Assembly (NCBI GenBank): GCA_035531755.1
Contig: DATKSK010000047.1
Span: 1 to 40,491 of the forward strand
Length of the DNA: 40,491 nt
Reading direction: 5' to 3'
Source of the DNA: Acidimicrobiales bacterium
Lineage (GTDB): Bacteria; Actinomycetota; Acidimicrobiia; Acidimicrobiales; UBA8190
How positions within the stretch are numbered: position 1 is the first letter of the stretch; the number at the start of each line of letters is the position of its first letter. Shown one piece after another: positions 8,934 through 17,289 of the stretch. The position numbers and the translations under genes are program-made. Under the pieces are notes generated by a model. That model was not told the origin of the DNA. It ran no database searches and saw nothing but the letters and a program-made list of their open reading frames with translations.

Positions 8934-10871
8934 TCAGGCGGTGCGAGCCCCGTTCCAGGGCATGACGCCCTCGGCCGACGGTAGGGCCTGGTCGGAGGTC
9001 GCCGCGGGTGCGCCCACCCCGGCGGGCGCCGCCGCCTGGCGTAGCTTGGCGAGCTCGGCCATGACGATCTGCTCGTGCTCCTCGAAGTCGCGCTTCGCCG
9101 CCCGCGGGCTCCAGCGTCCCCGCATCACGAAGACGAGCCCCAGGAAGACGAGCTGCCCGGCGGCGCACACCCACCACCACCGCTTCCATTCGTTGCCCGA
9201 GGCCTTCTGGGCGGGGACGATCTTCTGCTCGACCCGCAGGAGCGAGGCCAGCTGGGGCGAGTTGGCCTGCACGCCGGCGATCTGGGCGGCGGTCACGGGG
9301 TGCCCGGCCTGGATCGACGAGGCCAGCGGCGAGAAGCTGAGCAACCCCGACACCTGCGCCTTGAGCGGGTCAGGTACCGCCGCCATGGCGGTCAAGATGT
9401 TGTGGCTCGTCCCGAAGTTCTCCAGCAGCGCGGCCAGGGCCTGGCCGGGACCTGCCGGCGTCATGCCCTGCAGCGACGCGATGACGCTCGCCGGCGCCGC
9501 GGGCGGGTTGAGGTTCCCGGCCGCGGGGACATACGGCTGCGCGGCTTGGAAGGTCTGGAGGTTGACCGCCGCGCCCTGGTTGTCGACGAGCGTGGTGGAC
9601 GTCGTGATCACCATGGGCAGCACCACGAACGACGCCGCCACCACGATGCGCAGGATCCATCCCCACACCGCCAGGCCCGACGCCGACAGGGCGGGGTTGT
9701 GGGCCTCGACCGCCTCGGTGTAGGCGGCCATCCACGGCGTGTAGGCCGTGCCGATGAACACACCCAACATGATCACGACGAAGACGTTGGAGTAGTAGCC
9801 GGTCGTGGGGTGGTCGACCTGCATCAGCAGGACGATGGTCATGACGAAGGCGCCCACCGCGCCCACCACCATGAAGGGCTTGCGGACCCGGAGGCGGTCC
9901 GACAGGATCCCGATCACGACCAGCATCACGGCGTCGACCGTCCAGTACCACGTGTTGATGCCGTTGGCGTCGGCGGTGGTGCGGTTGAACACGACCACCC
10001 AGTACAGGGTGAGCACGCTGACGGACGCGAAGTAGATCAGCAGGAACAGCGAGATGCCCACCGACGACGCCACCAGGTCGGGGCGGAGCATCGAGCGCAG
10101 GGGGTGGCGCGTGGCCTTCTCCACGTCGATGCCCCGGGCGCGCGCCTCCACCAGGGCGCGCTCGTTGTCCGACACCATCAGCTGGTCGCGCAGCTGCGGG
10201 GACAGCTCTCGCAGGCCGATGAAGGCGATCACCACGACCGCCAGGCACACGAAGCCCGAGATGACGAACTGGTCCTGCCACGGGTGCAGGTGCGGCAGCG
10301 TGTGCGTCGCCACCAGGCTGGCGGCCAGGCTTCCCACGGTGGGCCCGAGCGCCCAGAAGCCCATGGCCGACGCCCGGCCCATCTGCGGCGAGAAGTCGCG
10401 GATGAGGGCCGGGGTCGACACCAGGATGATGCCCTCGACGAAGCCGATGACGCAGTAGGCCACGGCGAAGCCGAACTTGGAGTGGATGTTGGGGACGGCG
10501 ATCAGCTGGATCAGGCCGACGGTGAGGGTGCCGTAGATCGTCAGGTTGGCGCGGCCGATCTTGTCCGACAGCCCGCCGATGAACGCCGTGAAGGCGCCGA
10601 TGGCGTTCGACACCACCAGCAGGTAGAGGAAGTACAGAAACGACATGTGGTAGTAGGGCAGCATCAGCGGGGTGACGGCGCCCTCCACGTAGTAGAGGTA
10701 GTAGAGGACGATCGTCGTCAGCACCACGATCCCGAGGTAGCCCATGCGGGGGCCGCTCGTGGGGTAGTGGGTGAGCTGGCGGGTCCACAGGGCGTTGCGC
10801 AGACCGCTGCGGGACCTGGGGGCCGGGCCCTGCGGGACTGGAGCCGGTGCCGGTGCTGTCGCTAACGCCAT
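8934..10871 (-). CDS. MFS transporter with long insertion before the last helix
   Basis: The 645-residue protein starts at ATG 10871 behind GGGGGAGG. About a dozen membrane helices are visible. The major-facilitator loop signature GGLSDKIGRANL (after helix 2) and its second-half copy GILSDRLRVRKP mark the sugar/metabolite-proton symporter superfamily. Between the helix ending ASFVVLPMVI and the last helix CAAGQLVFLGLVFVM there is about 145 residues of Pro/Ala/Gln-rich sequence, far longer than the usual short loop. The C-terminus is a soluble tail with an EEHEQIVMAEL helix. The substrate is unknown. The signature points to transport; the loop probably forms an extracytoplasmic domain. Confidence 0.87.
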   Translation of the reverse strand: MALATAPAPAPVPQGPAPRSRSGLRNALWTRQLTHYPTSGPRMGYLGIVVLTTIVLYYLYYVEGAVTPLMLPYYHMSFLYFLYLLVVSNAIGAFTAFIGGLSDKIGRANLTIYGTLTVGLIQLIAVPNIHSKFGFAVAYCVIGFVEGIILVSTPALIRDFSPQMGRASAMGFWALGPTVGSLAASLVATHTLPHLHPWQDQFVISGFVCLAVVVIAFIGLRELSPQLRDQLMVSDNERALVEARARGIDVEKATRHPLRSMLRPDLVASSVGISLFLLIYFASVSVLTLYWVVVFNRTTADANGINTWYWTVDAVMLVVIGILSDRLRVRKPFMVVGAVGAFVMTIVLLMQVDHPTTGYYSNVFVVIMLGVFIGTAYTPWMAAYTEAVEAHNPALSASGLAVWGWILRIVVAASFVVLPMVITTSTTLVDNQGAAVNLQTFQAAQPYVPAAGNLNPPAAPASVIASLQGMTPAGPGQALAALLENFGTSHNILTAMAAVPDPLKAQVSGLLSFSPLASSIQAGHPVTAAQIAGVQANSPQLASLLRVEQKIVPAQKASGNEWKRWWWVCAAGQLVFLGLVFVMRGRWSPRAAKRDFEEHEQIVMAELAKLRQAAAPAGVGAPAATSDQALPSAEGVMPWNGARTA

Positions 10872-11150
10872 GGCGACCTCCCCCGATGACCCGGCGACCT
10901 CCCGGGCCCCCTGCCTCCGGCCTGGCGGTCGTGAGGCCTCACTGCCGGGGCCAACCGCTCCTCTGGCACCGATACGGGTGACCCTCTGGGCATCGTACGG
11001 AGCGGCCCCCTGCCCGGACAGGGCCGTATTGCCCATCTTCGGCGAGCCGCTCGGGGGGCACGCCGGCCGTTGGGCCATTTCCCCTTGCAGATCGGCACGA
11101 GGGGGAGGATGCTGGCGGTACCTGCGCTCCCACCAGGAAGAGACCATCCC

Positions 11151-11525
11151 ATGACCCTCGAACCGGTGCCCGCCTGGGACGGCGACGACTTCTCGGCCCA
11201 CCGACTCCTCCTCGACATGGCGCACGAGCTCGGCCCGATCGCCAACAAGGGCGACCACGGCCGCCTGAGCGACGAAGCCTCGGCCCTCCTCGAGGCGTTC
11301 GTGCACCACGCCGAGGCGGAGCGGGCGCTCGTGCTCCACCTCCCCCCGTTCACCGCCCGGCTCATCGAGCACGGCCAGCAGCGCGTGGTGGACCGGCTGG
11401 TGTCGCTCGTCCTCGAGGCCGACCTGGCCGAGGAGCCGTGCCGCTGCGTGGACCTCGCCGACGAGATCGCCTCGCTCATGGAGGTCCAGATCATGTCGGA
11501 GGAGTGGGACCAGTCGGACCGCTGA
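11151..11525 (+). CDS. Small acidic, histidine-containing hypothetical protein
   Basis: The protein has 124 residues from ATG 11151, with AGGAAG as ribosome site 10 bases upstream. It appears all-helical and acidic, ending EVQIMSEEWDQSDR. Histidines fall at 17, 25, 36, 52, 53, 63 and 74, and His53-x3-Glu57 plus His25 and His74 have spacings close to part of the hemerythrin metal pattern. The later hemerythrin histidines are missing, so I do not assign that family. There is no signal peptide or membrane segment. It lies divergent from the transporter gene, with 279 bases between them. Confidence 0.6.
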   Translation: MTLEPVPAWDGDDFSAHRLLLDMAHELGPIANKGDHGRLSDEASALLEAFVHHAEAERALVLHLPPFTARLIEHGQQRVVDRLVSLVLEADLAEEPCRCVDLADEIASLMEVQIMSEEWDQSDR

Positions 11526-11616
11526 CGGCCCGGTCTGACCGTCGAAGTGCGCTCTCCATACGCCGACGAGCACGACACCGACCGCTGTTACGTCGTCGCC
11601 ACCCGCCTGCCCTGAT

Positions 11617-11666
11617 CGGCGGGCCGTCGGCGCGTGGCAGCTCGGCGGGCCGTCGGCGCGTGGCAG
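11617..11666 (+). repeat. 26-bp tandem duplication upstream of monooxygenase gene
   Basis: The 24-base block cggcgggccgtcggcgcgtg plus gcag occurs at 11617-11640 and again at 11643-11666, giving a 26-base period. A third partial copy (ggcgggcc) runs into the ATG at 11678. The array covers the expected promoter and ribosome-site region. Confidence 0.8.
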
Positions 11667-11677
11667 CATGGCGGGCC

Positions 11678-13168
11678 ATGGACGGTGCGCAGGGTCGGGA
11701 CGTCTCGAGTGCGGACGCGGGTCGGCGTCTGCGCTTCGCCGTCATCGGTGCGGGGATGGCCGGCATCCTGGCCGCCATCAAGCTGAAGGACGCGGGCTTC
11801 GATGACTTCACGGTCTACGAGAAGGCCGACCGGGTGGGCGGAACGTGGCGTGAGAACACGTACCCGGGGCTGTCGTGCGACGTCCCCTCGCACCTCTACA
11901 GCTACTCGTTCGCGCTCAACCCCGAGTGGAGCCGCACCTTCTCCCCGGGCCCGGAGATCCAGGCCTACTTCGAGGGCGTCGCCGAGCGCGGCGACGTGGT
12001 GCGCTTCGTGCGCTTCGGCGACGAGGTGGTGCACTGCGAGCTGGTAGACGGCCGGTGGCGCCTGCGCACGGCCGCCGGCCACCGTGACGAGGTCGACGTC
12101 GTGATCGCTGCCACGGGCGTGCTCCACCATCCCAAGCTGCCCGACATCGAGGGCCTCGACTCGTTCGCGGGCGCGGCGTTCCACAGCGCCCGATGGGACC
12201 ACGGCGTCGCCCTCGACGGGGCACGCGTCGGGATCGTCGGCACCGGCTCGACCGCCGTGCAGATCGTTTCGGCCGTCGTCGGGCGCGTCGCGCACCTCAG
12301 CCTCTTCCAGCGCACCGCCCAATGGGTCATGCCCGTCGCCAACACCGCCTACACGCCCGAGGAGATCGACGCCTTCCGTCAGGACCCGAAGAAGGGCGCG
12401 GATCTCTACGCCGGCCTGTCGGAATTGTTCGACGGCTTCTCGGGCGCCATCGTCGACGCCGAGTCACCGCAGATGCAGTACATCGAAGACGCCTGCCGGG
12501 CGAACCTCGAGCAGAACGTCACCGACCCGGTGCTACGCGAGCGGCTGCGCCCGGACTACCGGGCCGCCTGCAAGCGGCTCATCGTGTCGCCCGACTTCTA
12601 CGAGGCGATCCAGAAGCCGAACGCGTCGCTCGTCACGGAGTCGATCGAGCGCGTCGAGGCCGGGGGTGTGCGCACCGCCGACGGCCGGCTGCACGAGCTC
12701 GACGTCCTCGTCCTCGCCACCGGTTTCAAGGTGGACGCCTTCGTGCGGCCCATGACCCTGGTGGGCCGGGGCGGCACGACCCTCGACGAGGCCTGGGCGG
12801 CGCGCCCCGAGGCGTATCTGTCGATCTCGGTCCCCGAGTTCCCGAACTTCTTCATGCTGAACGGCCCGAACGGCCCGGTGGGCAACTTCTCGCTGATCAG
12901 CGTGGCCGAGCTGCAGATGGGCTACGTCCTGCAGCTCGTCGACCGCATCCACACCGGCGGCTGCCGCGAGATCAGCGCCTCCCGGGCGGCGACGGCCGAG
13001 TTCGAGGCGGCCCGGGTGGAGGCGGCCCGCAAGACGGTGTGGGCGACGGGGTGCCGCAGCTGGTACCTCGACGACCGCGGCGTGCCCGCCGCCTGGCCGT
13101 GGCCCTTCGGTCGGTTCCGCCAGGAGATGGCCACGCCGCGCCTCGACGCCTACGAGCTCCGGGGCTGA
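11678..13168 (+). CDS. FAD-dependent Baeyer-Villiger-type monooxygenase
   Basis: The protein has 496 residues from ATG 11678. The first Rossmann motif GAGMAG (24-29) binds FAD, with the acidic strand end VYEKADRVGGTW typical of flavin monooxygenases. The Baeyer-Villiger fingerprint FxGxxxHxxxW(P/D) is present as FAGAAFHSARWD (163-174). The second Rossmann motif GTGSTA (188-193) binds NADPH. LVLATGF lies near 345. Length matches class B monooxygenases (about 490-550). These enzymes insert oxygen next to a ketone or oxidise heteroatoms using NADPH and O2. Substrates cannot be predicted. No partner gene for a catabolic pathway is adjacent. Confidence 0.93.
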   Translation: MDGAQGRDVSSADAGRRLRFAVIGAGMAGILAAIKLKDAGFDDFTVYEKADRVGGTWRENTYPGLSCDVPSHLYSYSFALNPEWSRTFSPGPEIQAYFEGVAERGDVVRFVRFGDEVVHCELVDGRWRLRTAAGHRDEVDVVIAATGVLHHPKLPDIEGLDSFAGAAFHSARWDHGVALDGARVGIVGTGSTAVQIVSAVVGRVAHLSLFQRTAQWVMPVANTAYTPEEIDAFRQDPKKGADLYAGLSELFDGFSGAIVDAESPQMQYIEDACRANLEQNVTDPVLRERLRPDYRAACKRLIVSPDFYEAIQKPNASLVTESIERVEAGGVRTADGRLHELDVLVLATGFKVDAFVRPMTLVGRGGTTLDEAWAARPEAYLSISVPEFPNFFMLNGPNGPVGNFSLISVAELQMGYVLQLVDRIHTGGCREISASRAATAEFEAARVEAARKTVWATGCRSWYLDDRGVPAAWPWPFGRFRQEMATPRLDAYELRG

Positions 13169-13185
13169 CCGGGCACCGGCACCGT

Positions 13186-13201
13186 CCCGGGGCACCCCGG
13201 G
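13186..13201. terminator. Hairpin between convergent genes
   Basis: cccgggg, ca, ccccggg form a perfect GC-rich stem between the stops of the monooxygenase (13168) and the secreted protein (13213). No T-tract follows, so it could serve as a bidirectional, possibly Rho-assisted, terminator. Confidence 0.4.
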
Positions 13202-13212
13202 GCGTCCCCGGG

Positions 13213-13890
13213 CTACAGCACGGCGACGCTGAACGACGTGTCGACGGTGGCTCCGGTCACGACCTGATTGCCCGAACAGCCGGTCGCCAGGGCGGTCGAC
13301 GTGGAGGGGGGAGCGAGGTACGCCGTGATCTGGTTCAGGGCCTTCTCGGAGTAAGAGCCGAGCACCGCCTTCCCCGAGAAGGCGAAGCCCACCTCGCCGG
13401 AGTCGTTGATGGCCGGCTCGGCCTTCTTGACGGTGAAGGTCGAGGAGCCCCCCTGCCCGCCGGACCAGCTGACGGTGAGGGCGAGGTTCTTCAGCGACTT
13501 CAGCGTGCCTGCCTGTGCGAACGCCGGGCAGGACCCGATCAGGTAGTGCATGACCTTTCCGACCTTTCCGCTCTTGGTGGCCGGCGTCTTGATGGTCGTC
13601 GTCGCGATGGTTCCACCGCTGGGCGCGCCGGCGGGGTCGGCGGAGATGCAGCTGGAGAGGGTGCCACCGGAGATGGTGGTGCTCGTCACCGCGGCCTTGT
13701 TGGTCGTGTCCACCCCCGCCTTCGTGAGCGCCGGGCTGAACGTCACGGTGGCGCTCATCTTGCACACCACCGGGTACGCCGGCGCCAACGACGCCCCGGC
13801 CTGGAGTGCCGGGACGGTGACGGCGGCCACGCAGGCCACCGGCACCGCGAGGGCCAGCGCCCCCACCAGGATCTTGATTCTGTTGCGCAT
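13213..13890 (-). CDS. Secreted hypothetical protein with repeated Ser/Thr/Gly-rich strands
   Basis: The protein has 225 residues from ATG 13890; a GTG five codons upstream is an alternative. A signal peptide (KILVGALALAVPVACVAAVTV) is followed by a mature domain that starts with an AYPVVCKMSATVTFSP-like strand. It contains a conserved-looking Cys pair (CK..., SSCIS) and a later pair (GSCPAF, TGCSGN), suggesting disulfides. The composition (Thr, Ser, Gly, Ala) and strand pattern suggest an exported beta protein. I do not recognise the family. Its leader carries two strong inverted repeats, described separately. Confidence 0.72.
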   Translation of the reverse strand: MRNRIKILVGALALAVPVACVAAVTVPALQAGASLAPAYPVVCKMSATVTFSPALTKAGVDTTNKAAVTSTTISGGTLSSCISADPAGAPSGGTIATTTIKTPATKSGKVGKVMHYLIGSCPAFAQAGTLKSLKNLALTVSWSGGQGGSSTFTVKKAEPAINDSGEVGFAFSGKAVLGSYSEKALNQITAYLAPPSTSTALATGCSGNQVVTGATVDTSFSVAVL

Positions 13891-13911
13891 CGCCTGCACC
13901 CCCACTGTCCG

Positions 13912-13952
13912 GCGGGTCCATCGCCATGCCGCGACGGCCGAGCGGGACCCGC
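13912..13952 (-). repeat. Inverted repeat in the leader of the secreted protein gene
   Basis: gcgggtcc (13912-13919) and ggacccgc (13945-13952) are perfect 8-base inverted copies around a 25-base loop that itself contains gcgacggccg. It lies 22 bases upstream of ATG 13890 and would place a stem just ahead of the ribosome site in the minus-strand transcript. Confidence 0.55.
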
Positions 13953-13982
13953 TGCCTCGAGCCTGTCCCCGGAGGCGCGAGG

Positions 13983-14038
13983 CCGTGACCGCCAGGCGCG
14001 TGGGGGCTGCGTCATTCCCCCATCGCCTGGCGACACGG
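13983..14038. repeat. Long near-perfect hairpin between divergent genes
   Basis: The left arm 13983-14006 (starting ccgtgaccgccaggcg, ending tggggg) and right arm 14017-14038 (starting cccccatcgcc, ending acacgg) are inverted copies differing by about three positions, around the 10-base loop ctgcgtcatt. The stem is about 22-24 bp. It lies in the region between the minus-strand secreted protein and the plus-strand PilZ glycosyltransferase, so it could fold in either transcript. Confidence 0.7.
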
Positions 14039-14118
14039 TCTTCGCGTTGGCAGGAACTGCTCGATACCCAACCTGCGCCGCTCGTGTGACGGGATCAGCA
14101 GCGGACGGTGACGTTTCC

Positions 14119-16122
14119 GTGACAATCGATCTGCTCAGGAGCCGCCGATGGAGAGAGTCCCTGCTTCAGGGATCAGGTGGCCCTGACGATGATTCCCAGG
14201 TGGCGTCGGTGATCGGGCAGGTACAGACCGCGTACCAGGGCCCTGACCGGGCGGTGCGTGCGGTGACCGCGGCCGCGCTCACATGGGGCGCGGTCTATCT
14301 CGGATGGCGGCTGGTCGACACCTGGCGCGGGACGAATCCCGGGCTGTTCGTCGTGCTCTACGCCTGTGAGCTCTTCGGGTGGGCCATGCTGGCGTCCTTC
14401 TCCTTCATGGCCTGGCGCCTCCCGCGCCGTGAGCGTCCTGTCATCGGTTGGCGCCCGACCGTCGATGTGCTGGTCTGCACCTACGACGAAGGGCTCGATC
14501 TCCTCGAGGCCACGCTCGTCGGGTGCAACTGCATCTCCTACCCCCACACGACCTACGTGCTCGACGACGGGCAGCGGCCCGAGGTGCGCGCTCTGGCGGC
14601 CCGCCTCGGCGCACGCTACGTGACCCGCTCGACCAATCAGCACGCCAAGGCGGGCAATATCAACAACGCCCTCGGTTGCACCGACGGTGAGCTCCTCCTC
14701 ATCCTCGACGCCGACCACGTGCCCCAGCCCGACATCCTCGACGCCACCATCGGCTACTTCGACGACGACTCGGTCGCGCTGGTGCAGACGCCGCACGACT
14801 TCGGGAACCACGACTCGTTCCAGCACTTCAAGGTGGGACGCCACGACCAGAGCATGTTCTTCGAGGTGATCATGCCCGGCAAGGACCGGCACAACGGCGC
14901 CTACTGGTGTGGTTCGGCGGCCGTCATCCGTCGCGAGGCGCTCGAAGGGATCGGCGGCATTGCCACCGAGACGGTGGCCGAGGACTTCCACACCACGATC
15001 CGGCTCCACAGCCAGGGATGGCACACCCGCTACCACGACGAGACGCTGGTGCAGGGGTTGGCGCCGCACGACCTGGCGTCGTTCCTGCTGCAGCGCGACC
15101 GGTGGGCGCGAGGCAACCTGGCGGTGCTGCGTACCCCGGAGAACCCTTTCGTGGCACCCGGGCTCTCGCTCAGGCAACGGGCGAGCTACCTGGCGTCCCT
15201 GCTGGCGTATTTCGTGCCCCTGCAGCGGGTGGCGATGGTGCTGGTGCTCATCACCATGCTGATCGGCGGACTCCTCCCCGTGCACGCGCCGGCGTGGCAG
15301 TTCGCAGTCTTCTGGGCGCCGTGGATGGCACTCGAGATGACCGCCGCGGCGTTGCTGTCGCGGGGCCGGGTCAGCCTCTGGGACGGCTCCTACATGATGC
15401 TGCTCACGACCGGGATCTTCGTCCGAGCGGGCTTCGTGCTGATCCATCCGTTCCGCTCGGCGTTCAGGGTCACGCCGAAGGACGGCGTCGACGACGGGGG
15501 CTGGGCCGCGGCGCGCCAGCTGCGTCTGGTGCTGATCATGGCCGGGCTCCTGGTGGCGTCGGTCGGGTTGCGCTCCCTGGCGCTGGCGGGCGACGTCGCA
15601 CTCCCGCGCCTCGGTGGGTTGGCTGTGACGCTCGGACTCTTCTTCGCCGCCTGGGAGCTCGTGCTCGTCGGCACCGCGCTGTGGAGGGTCACCCGTCGCC
15701 GTCAGGCGCGCCGGCACTACCGCGTGCCGGTGGAGGTGGCCGGGGTGATCGATCGGTCCGTCGTGCGGGTCGTCGACCTCACGCCCGCGGGCGCCGGCGT
15801 GATCAGCGCCCATCGCATGGACGTGGGAGCGGAGGTCGAGCTGCAGCTGGAGCTGCCCACCGTCGACGGAGGGGTGCACACGGTCCGCGTGTGCCTGACG
15901 GTCCGCTCGTGCCGGCCTGAGCAGGACGCGGGCTGGCGCATCGGCGGGACACTCGTCGCGCTCACCGCCAAGGACGGCGAAGCGCTCATCGAGCACTGCC
16001 ACGTCGTGAGCTCACGCGTCAGGCTGACAGAGATGGGCCGCCTGGGGCCCGCCACCCCGGTCGACGAGAGCGTCGGCGCGTCTGCCTTCGGGCCGCTGGC
16101 GGACACGGGGTCCACGGGCTGA
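14119..16122 (+). CDS. Cellulose-synthase-like GT2 glycosyltransferase with C-terminal PilZ domain
   Basis: The protein has about 667 residues from GTG 14119; GTG 14086 or 14200 are alternatives, since no clear ribosome site decides. Two membrane helices precede the GT2 catalytic domain. This shows VDVLVCTYDE for UDP binding, LDADHVP (metal-binding DxD), a TETVAEDFHTT segment (general base, TED-like) and QRDRWARGN (QxxRW). More helices follow. The C-terminal domain has RRHYR (from 531) and DLTPAGAG (from 553), the RxxxR and (D/N)xSxxG motifs of PilZ, which bind cyclic di-GMP. It thus resembles BcsA: a membrane polysaccharide synthase probably switched on by c-di-GMP. No bcsB or other partner is adjacent. 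The product could be cellulose or another beta-glucan. Confidence 0.9.
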   Translation: MTIDLLRSRRWRESLLQGSGGPDDDSQVASVIGQVQTAYQGPDRAVRAVTAAALTWGAVYLGWRLVDTWRGTNPGLFVVLYACELFGWAMLASFSFMAWRLPRRERPVIGWRPTVDVLVCTYDEGLDLLEATLVGCNCISYPHTTYVLDDGQRPEVRALAARLGARYVTRSTNQHAKAGNINNALGCTDGELLLILDADHVPQPDILDATIGYFDDDSVALVQTPHDFGNHDSFQHFKVGRHDQSMFFEVIMPGKDRHNGAYWCGSAAVIRREALEGIGGIATETVAEDFHTTIRLHSQGWHTRYHDETLVQGLAPHDLASFLLQRDRWARGNLAVLRTPENPFVAPGLSLRQRASYLASLLAYFVPLQRVAMVLVLITMLIGGLLPVHAPAWQFAVFWAPWMALEMTAAALLSRGRVSLWDGSYMMLLTTGIFVRAGFVLIHPFRSAFRVTPKDGVDDGGWAAARQLRLVLIMAGLLVASVGLRSLALAGDVALPRLGGLAVTLGLFFAAWELVLVGTALWRVTRRRQARRHYRVPVEVAGVIDRSVVRVVDLTPAGAGVISAHRMDVGAEVELQLELPTVDGGVHTVRVCLTVRSCRPEQDAGWRIGGTLVALTAKDGEALIEHCHVVSSRVRLTEMGRLGPATPVDESVGASAFGPLADTGSTG

Positions 16123-16141
16123 GCCCTTCCCCGGTGCCTGG

Positions 16142-16219
16142 TGGTCGGGCTGCCGGGATTTGAACCCGGGACCTCCACGTCCCGAACGTGGCGCGCTAAC
16201 CAAGCTGCGCTACAGCCCG
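16142..16219 (-). tRNA. tRNA-Pro (anticodon CGG)
   Basis: On the minus strand the cloverleaf is complete. The acceptor is CGGGCTG/CAGCCCG, discriminator A, and CCA is encoded (16144-16142). The anticodon stem CCACG/CGTGG encloses TTCGGGA, giving anticodon CGG. The T-arm GGTTCAAATCC is canonical. Confidence 0.96.
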
Positions 16220-16370
16220 TCGTGCCGGTGTCCCGGCGGCTCCGGAGACCTGCGGCTCCCCGGCGACGGCGCCGATCGTAGTGCCATTCAGCGGCGCCCC
16301 TCCCCGCCCGCTGGGCCGCTCCCCGCTGCCGCCGGTGAACGGTTGCGGCCGGGGCCACGGGTGCGGCCCG

Positions 16371-16417
16371 ACAGGACCTCAGCCGACACAGGACCTCAGC
16401 CGACACAGGACCTCAGG
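16371..16417. repeat. 17-bp tandem repeat overlapping the end of the CBS-domain gene
   Basis: acaggacctcagccgac is repeated at 16371 and 16388, with a truncated third copy from 16405 that runs into the stop codon of the minus-strand gene ending at 16413. The array is 2.7 copies and mostly intergenic. Confidence 0.8.
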
Positions 16418-17273
16418 GGGTGGCCGGCTCGTCGTCGTCGTCGGTGGCATCGGTTGCCGCCTGCACGACCACCTTGGCCACCCGGCGCTTGTCCATCTCC
16501 GCCACACGGAGGACCCACCCGCTGTGGCGCAGGCGCTCGCCCTCCTCGGGGATGTGACCGAAGGCGTCGAAGAGGAAACCCCCGAGGGTCACGTACTCGC
16601 CCTCGGGCAGGTCCACCCCGAGCTGGTCGCGCACGTCGTCGATGCTGGTGCCCCCGTCCACGAGCCAGCGCGTGCGGTCCACCCGGACGATCTCGGGCTC
16701 GCCGCCGGGGTCGAACTCGTCGCGCAGGTCGCCCACCAGCGCGGCGAGGAGGTCCTTCACCGTGAGCACACCCGACACCCCGCCGTACTCGTCGACCACC
16801 ACGGCGAACGCCCGGCGGTCGCGGCGCATGTCGGCGAGCACGTCGAGGACGAAGCGGCTCTCGGGGACGAGGTAGGGCTGGCGCAGCCGGCGGGAGATGT
16901 CGAGCGGCGTGGGCTTGTCGAGGCCGCCTCCGCCGTTGCCGTTGCGCACGTCGAGCTCCCAGCCCGACCGGAACAGGTCGTTGACGAACAGGATCCCGAC
17001 GAGGTGGTCGAGGTCGTCGTCGTAGACGGGGAAGCTGCTGTGGCCCGTCTGCCGGACCGCCCGGGCCACGTCCGCGGCTTGGAGCGGGATCGGCAGGCCG
17101 ACCACGTCGACCCGGGGCGTCATCACCTCGCGCACGGTCGTGTCGCGCAGGTCGTGGAGGGCGGCGAGGATCAGCTGCTCCTGGCTCTCGCCCGGCGCCT
17201 CCCGCCGCTTGCCGCGGCCGTGACGAGATCCTGGGGGGCGGTCGTCGGGTGATCCCTCGCGTTTTCGGAACAC
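16413..17273 (-). CDS. CBS-pair/CorC_HlyC-domain protein (CorC-like, soluble)
   Basis: The protein has about 286 residues from GTG 17273, which follows a GAGGAG just after the stop of the upstream gene. ATG 17333 would give 306 residues but overlaps that gene. An Arg/Lys-rich N-terminus leads to QLILAALHDLRDTTVREVMTPRVDVVGL, the hallmark start of the CBS pair in CorC/hemolysin-C proteins. Two CBS repeats span about residues 55-190, followed by a CorC_HlyC domain (about 200-275, with EGEYVTLGGFLFDAFGHIP). The DUF21 membrane domain of full-length relatives is absent, as in CorC. The family is linked to magnesium/cobalt efflux and adenine nucleotide sensing. It is probably co-transcribed behind the response regulator. 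Confidence 0.85.
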   Translation of the reverse strand: MFRKREGSPDDRPPGSRHGRGKRREAPGESQEQLILAALHDLRDTTVREVMTPRVDVVGLPIPLQAADVARAVRQTGHSSFPVYDDDLDHLVGILFVNDLFRSGWELDVRNGNGGGGLDKPTPLDISRRLRQPYLVPESRFVLDVLADMRRDRRAFAVVVDEYGGVSGVLTVKDLLAALVGDLRDEFDPGGEPEIVRVDRTRWLVDGGTSIDDVRDQLGVDLPEGEYVTLGGFLFDAFGHIPEEGERLRHSGWVLRVAEMDKRRVAKVVVQAATDATDDDDEPATP

Positions 17274-17289
17274 TCGGGGGAGGTGCTCC

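Noticed and set aside
12193-14085. Upstream extension of the glycosyltransferase frame across the monooxygenase and secreted-protein genes
   Set aside because: It is antisense or out of frame to real genes and has shadow-type composition.
14000-14118. c-di-GMP (GEMM) riboswitch ahead of the PilZ glycosyltransferase
   Set aside because: The conserved GEMM core and tetraloop were not found on either strand, despite the long hairpin.
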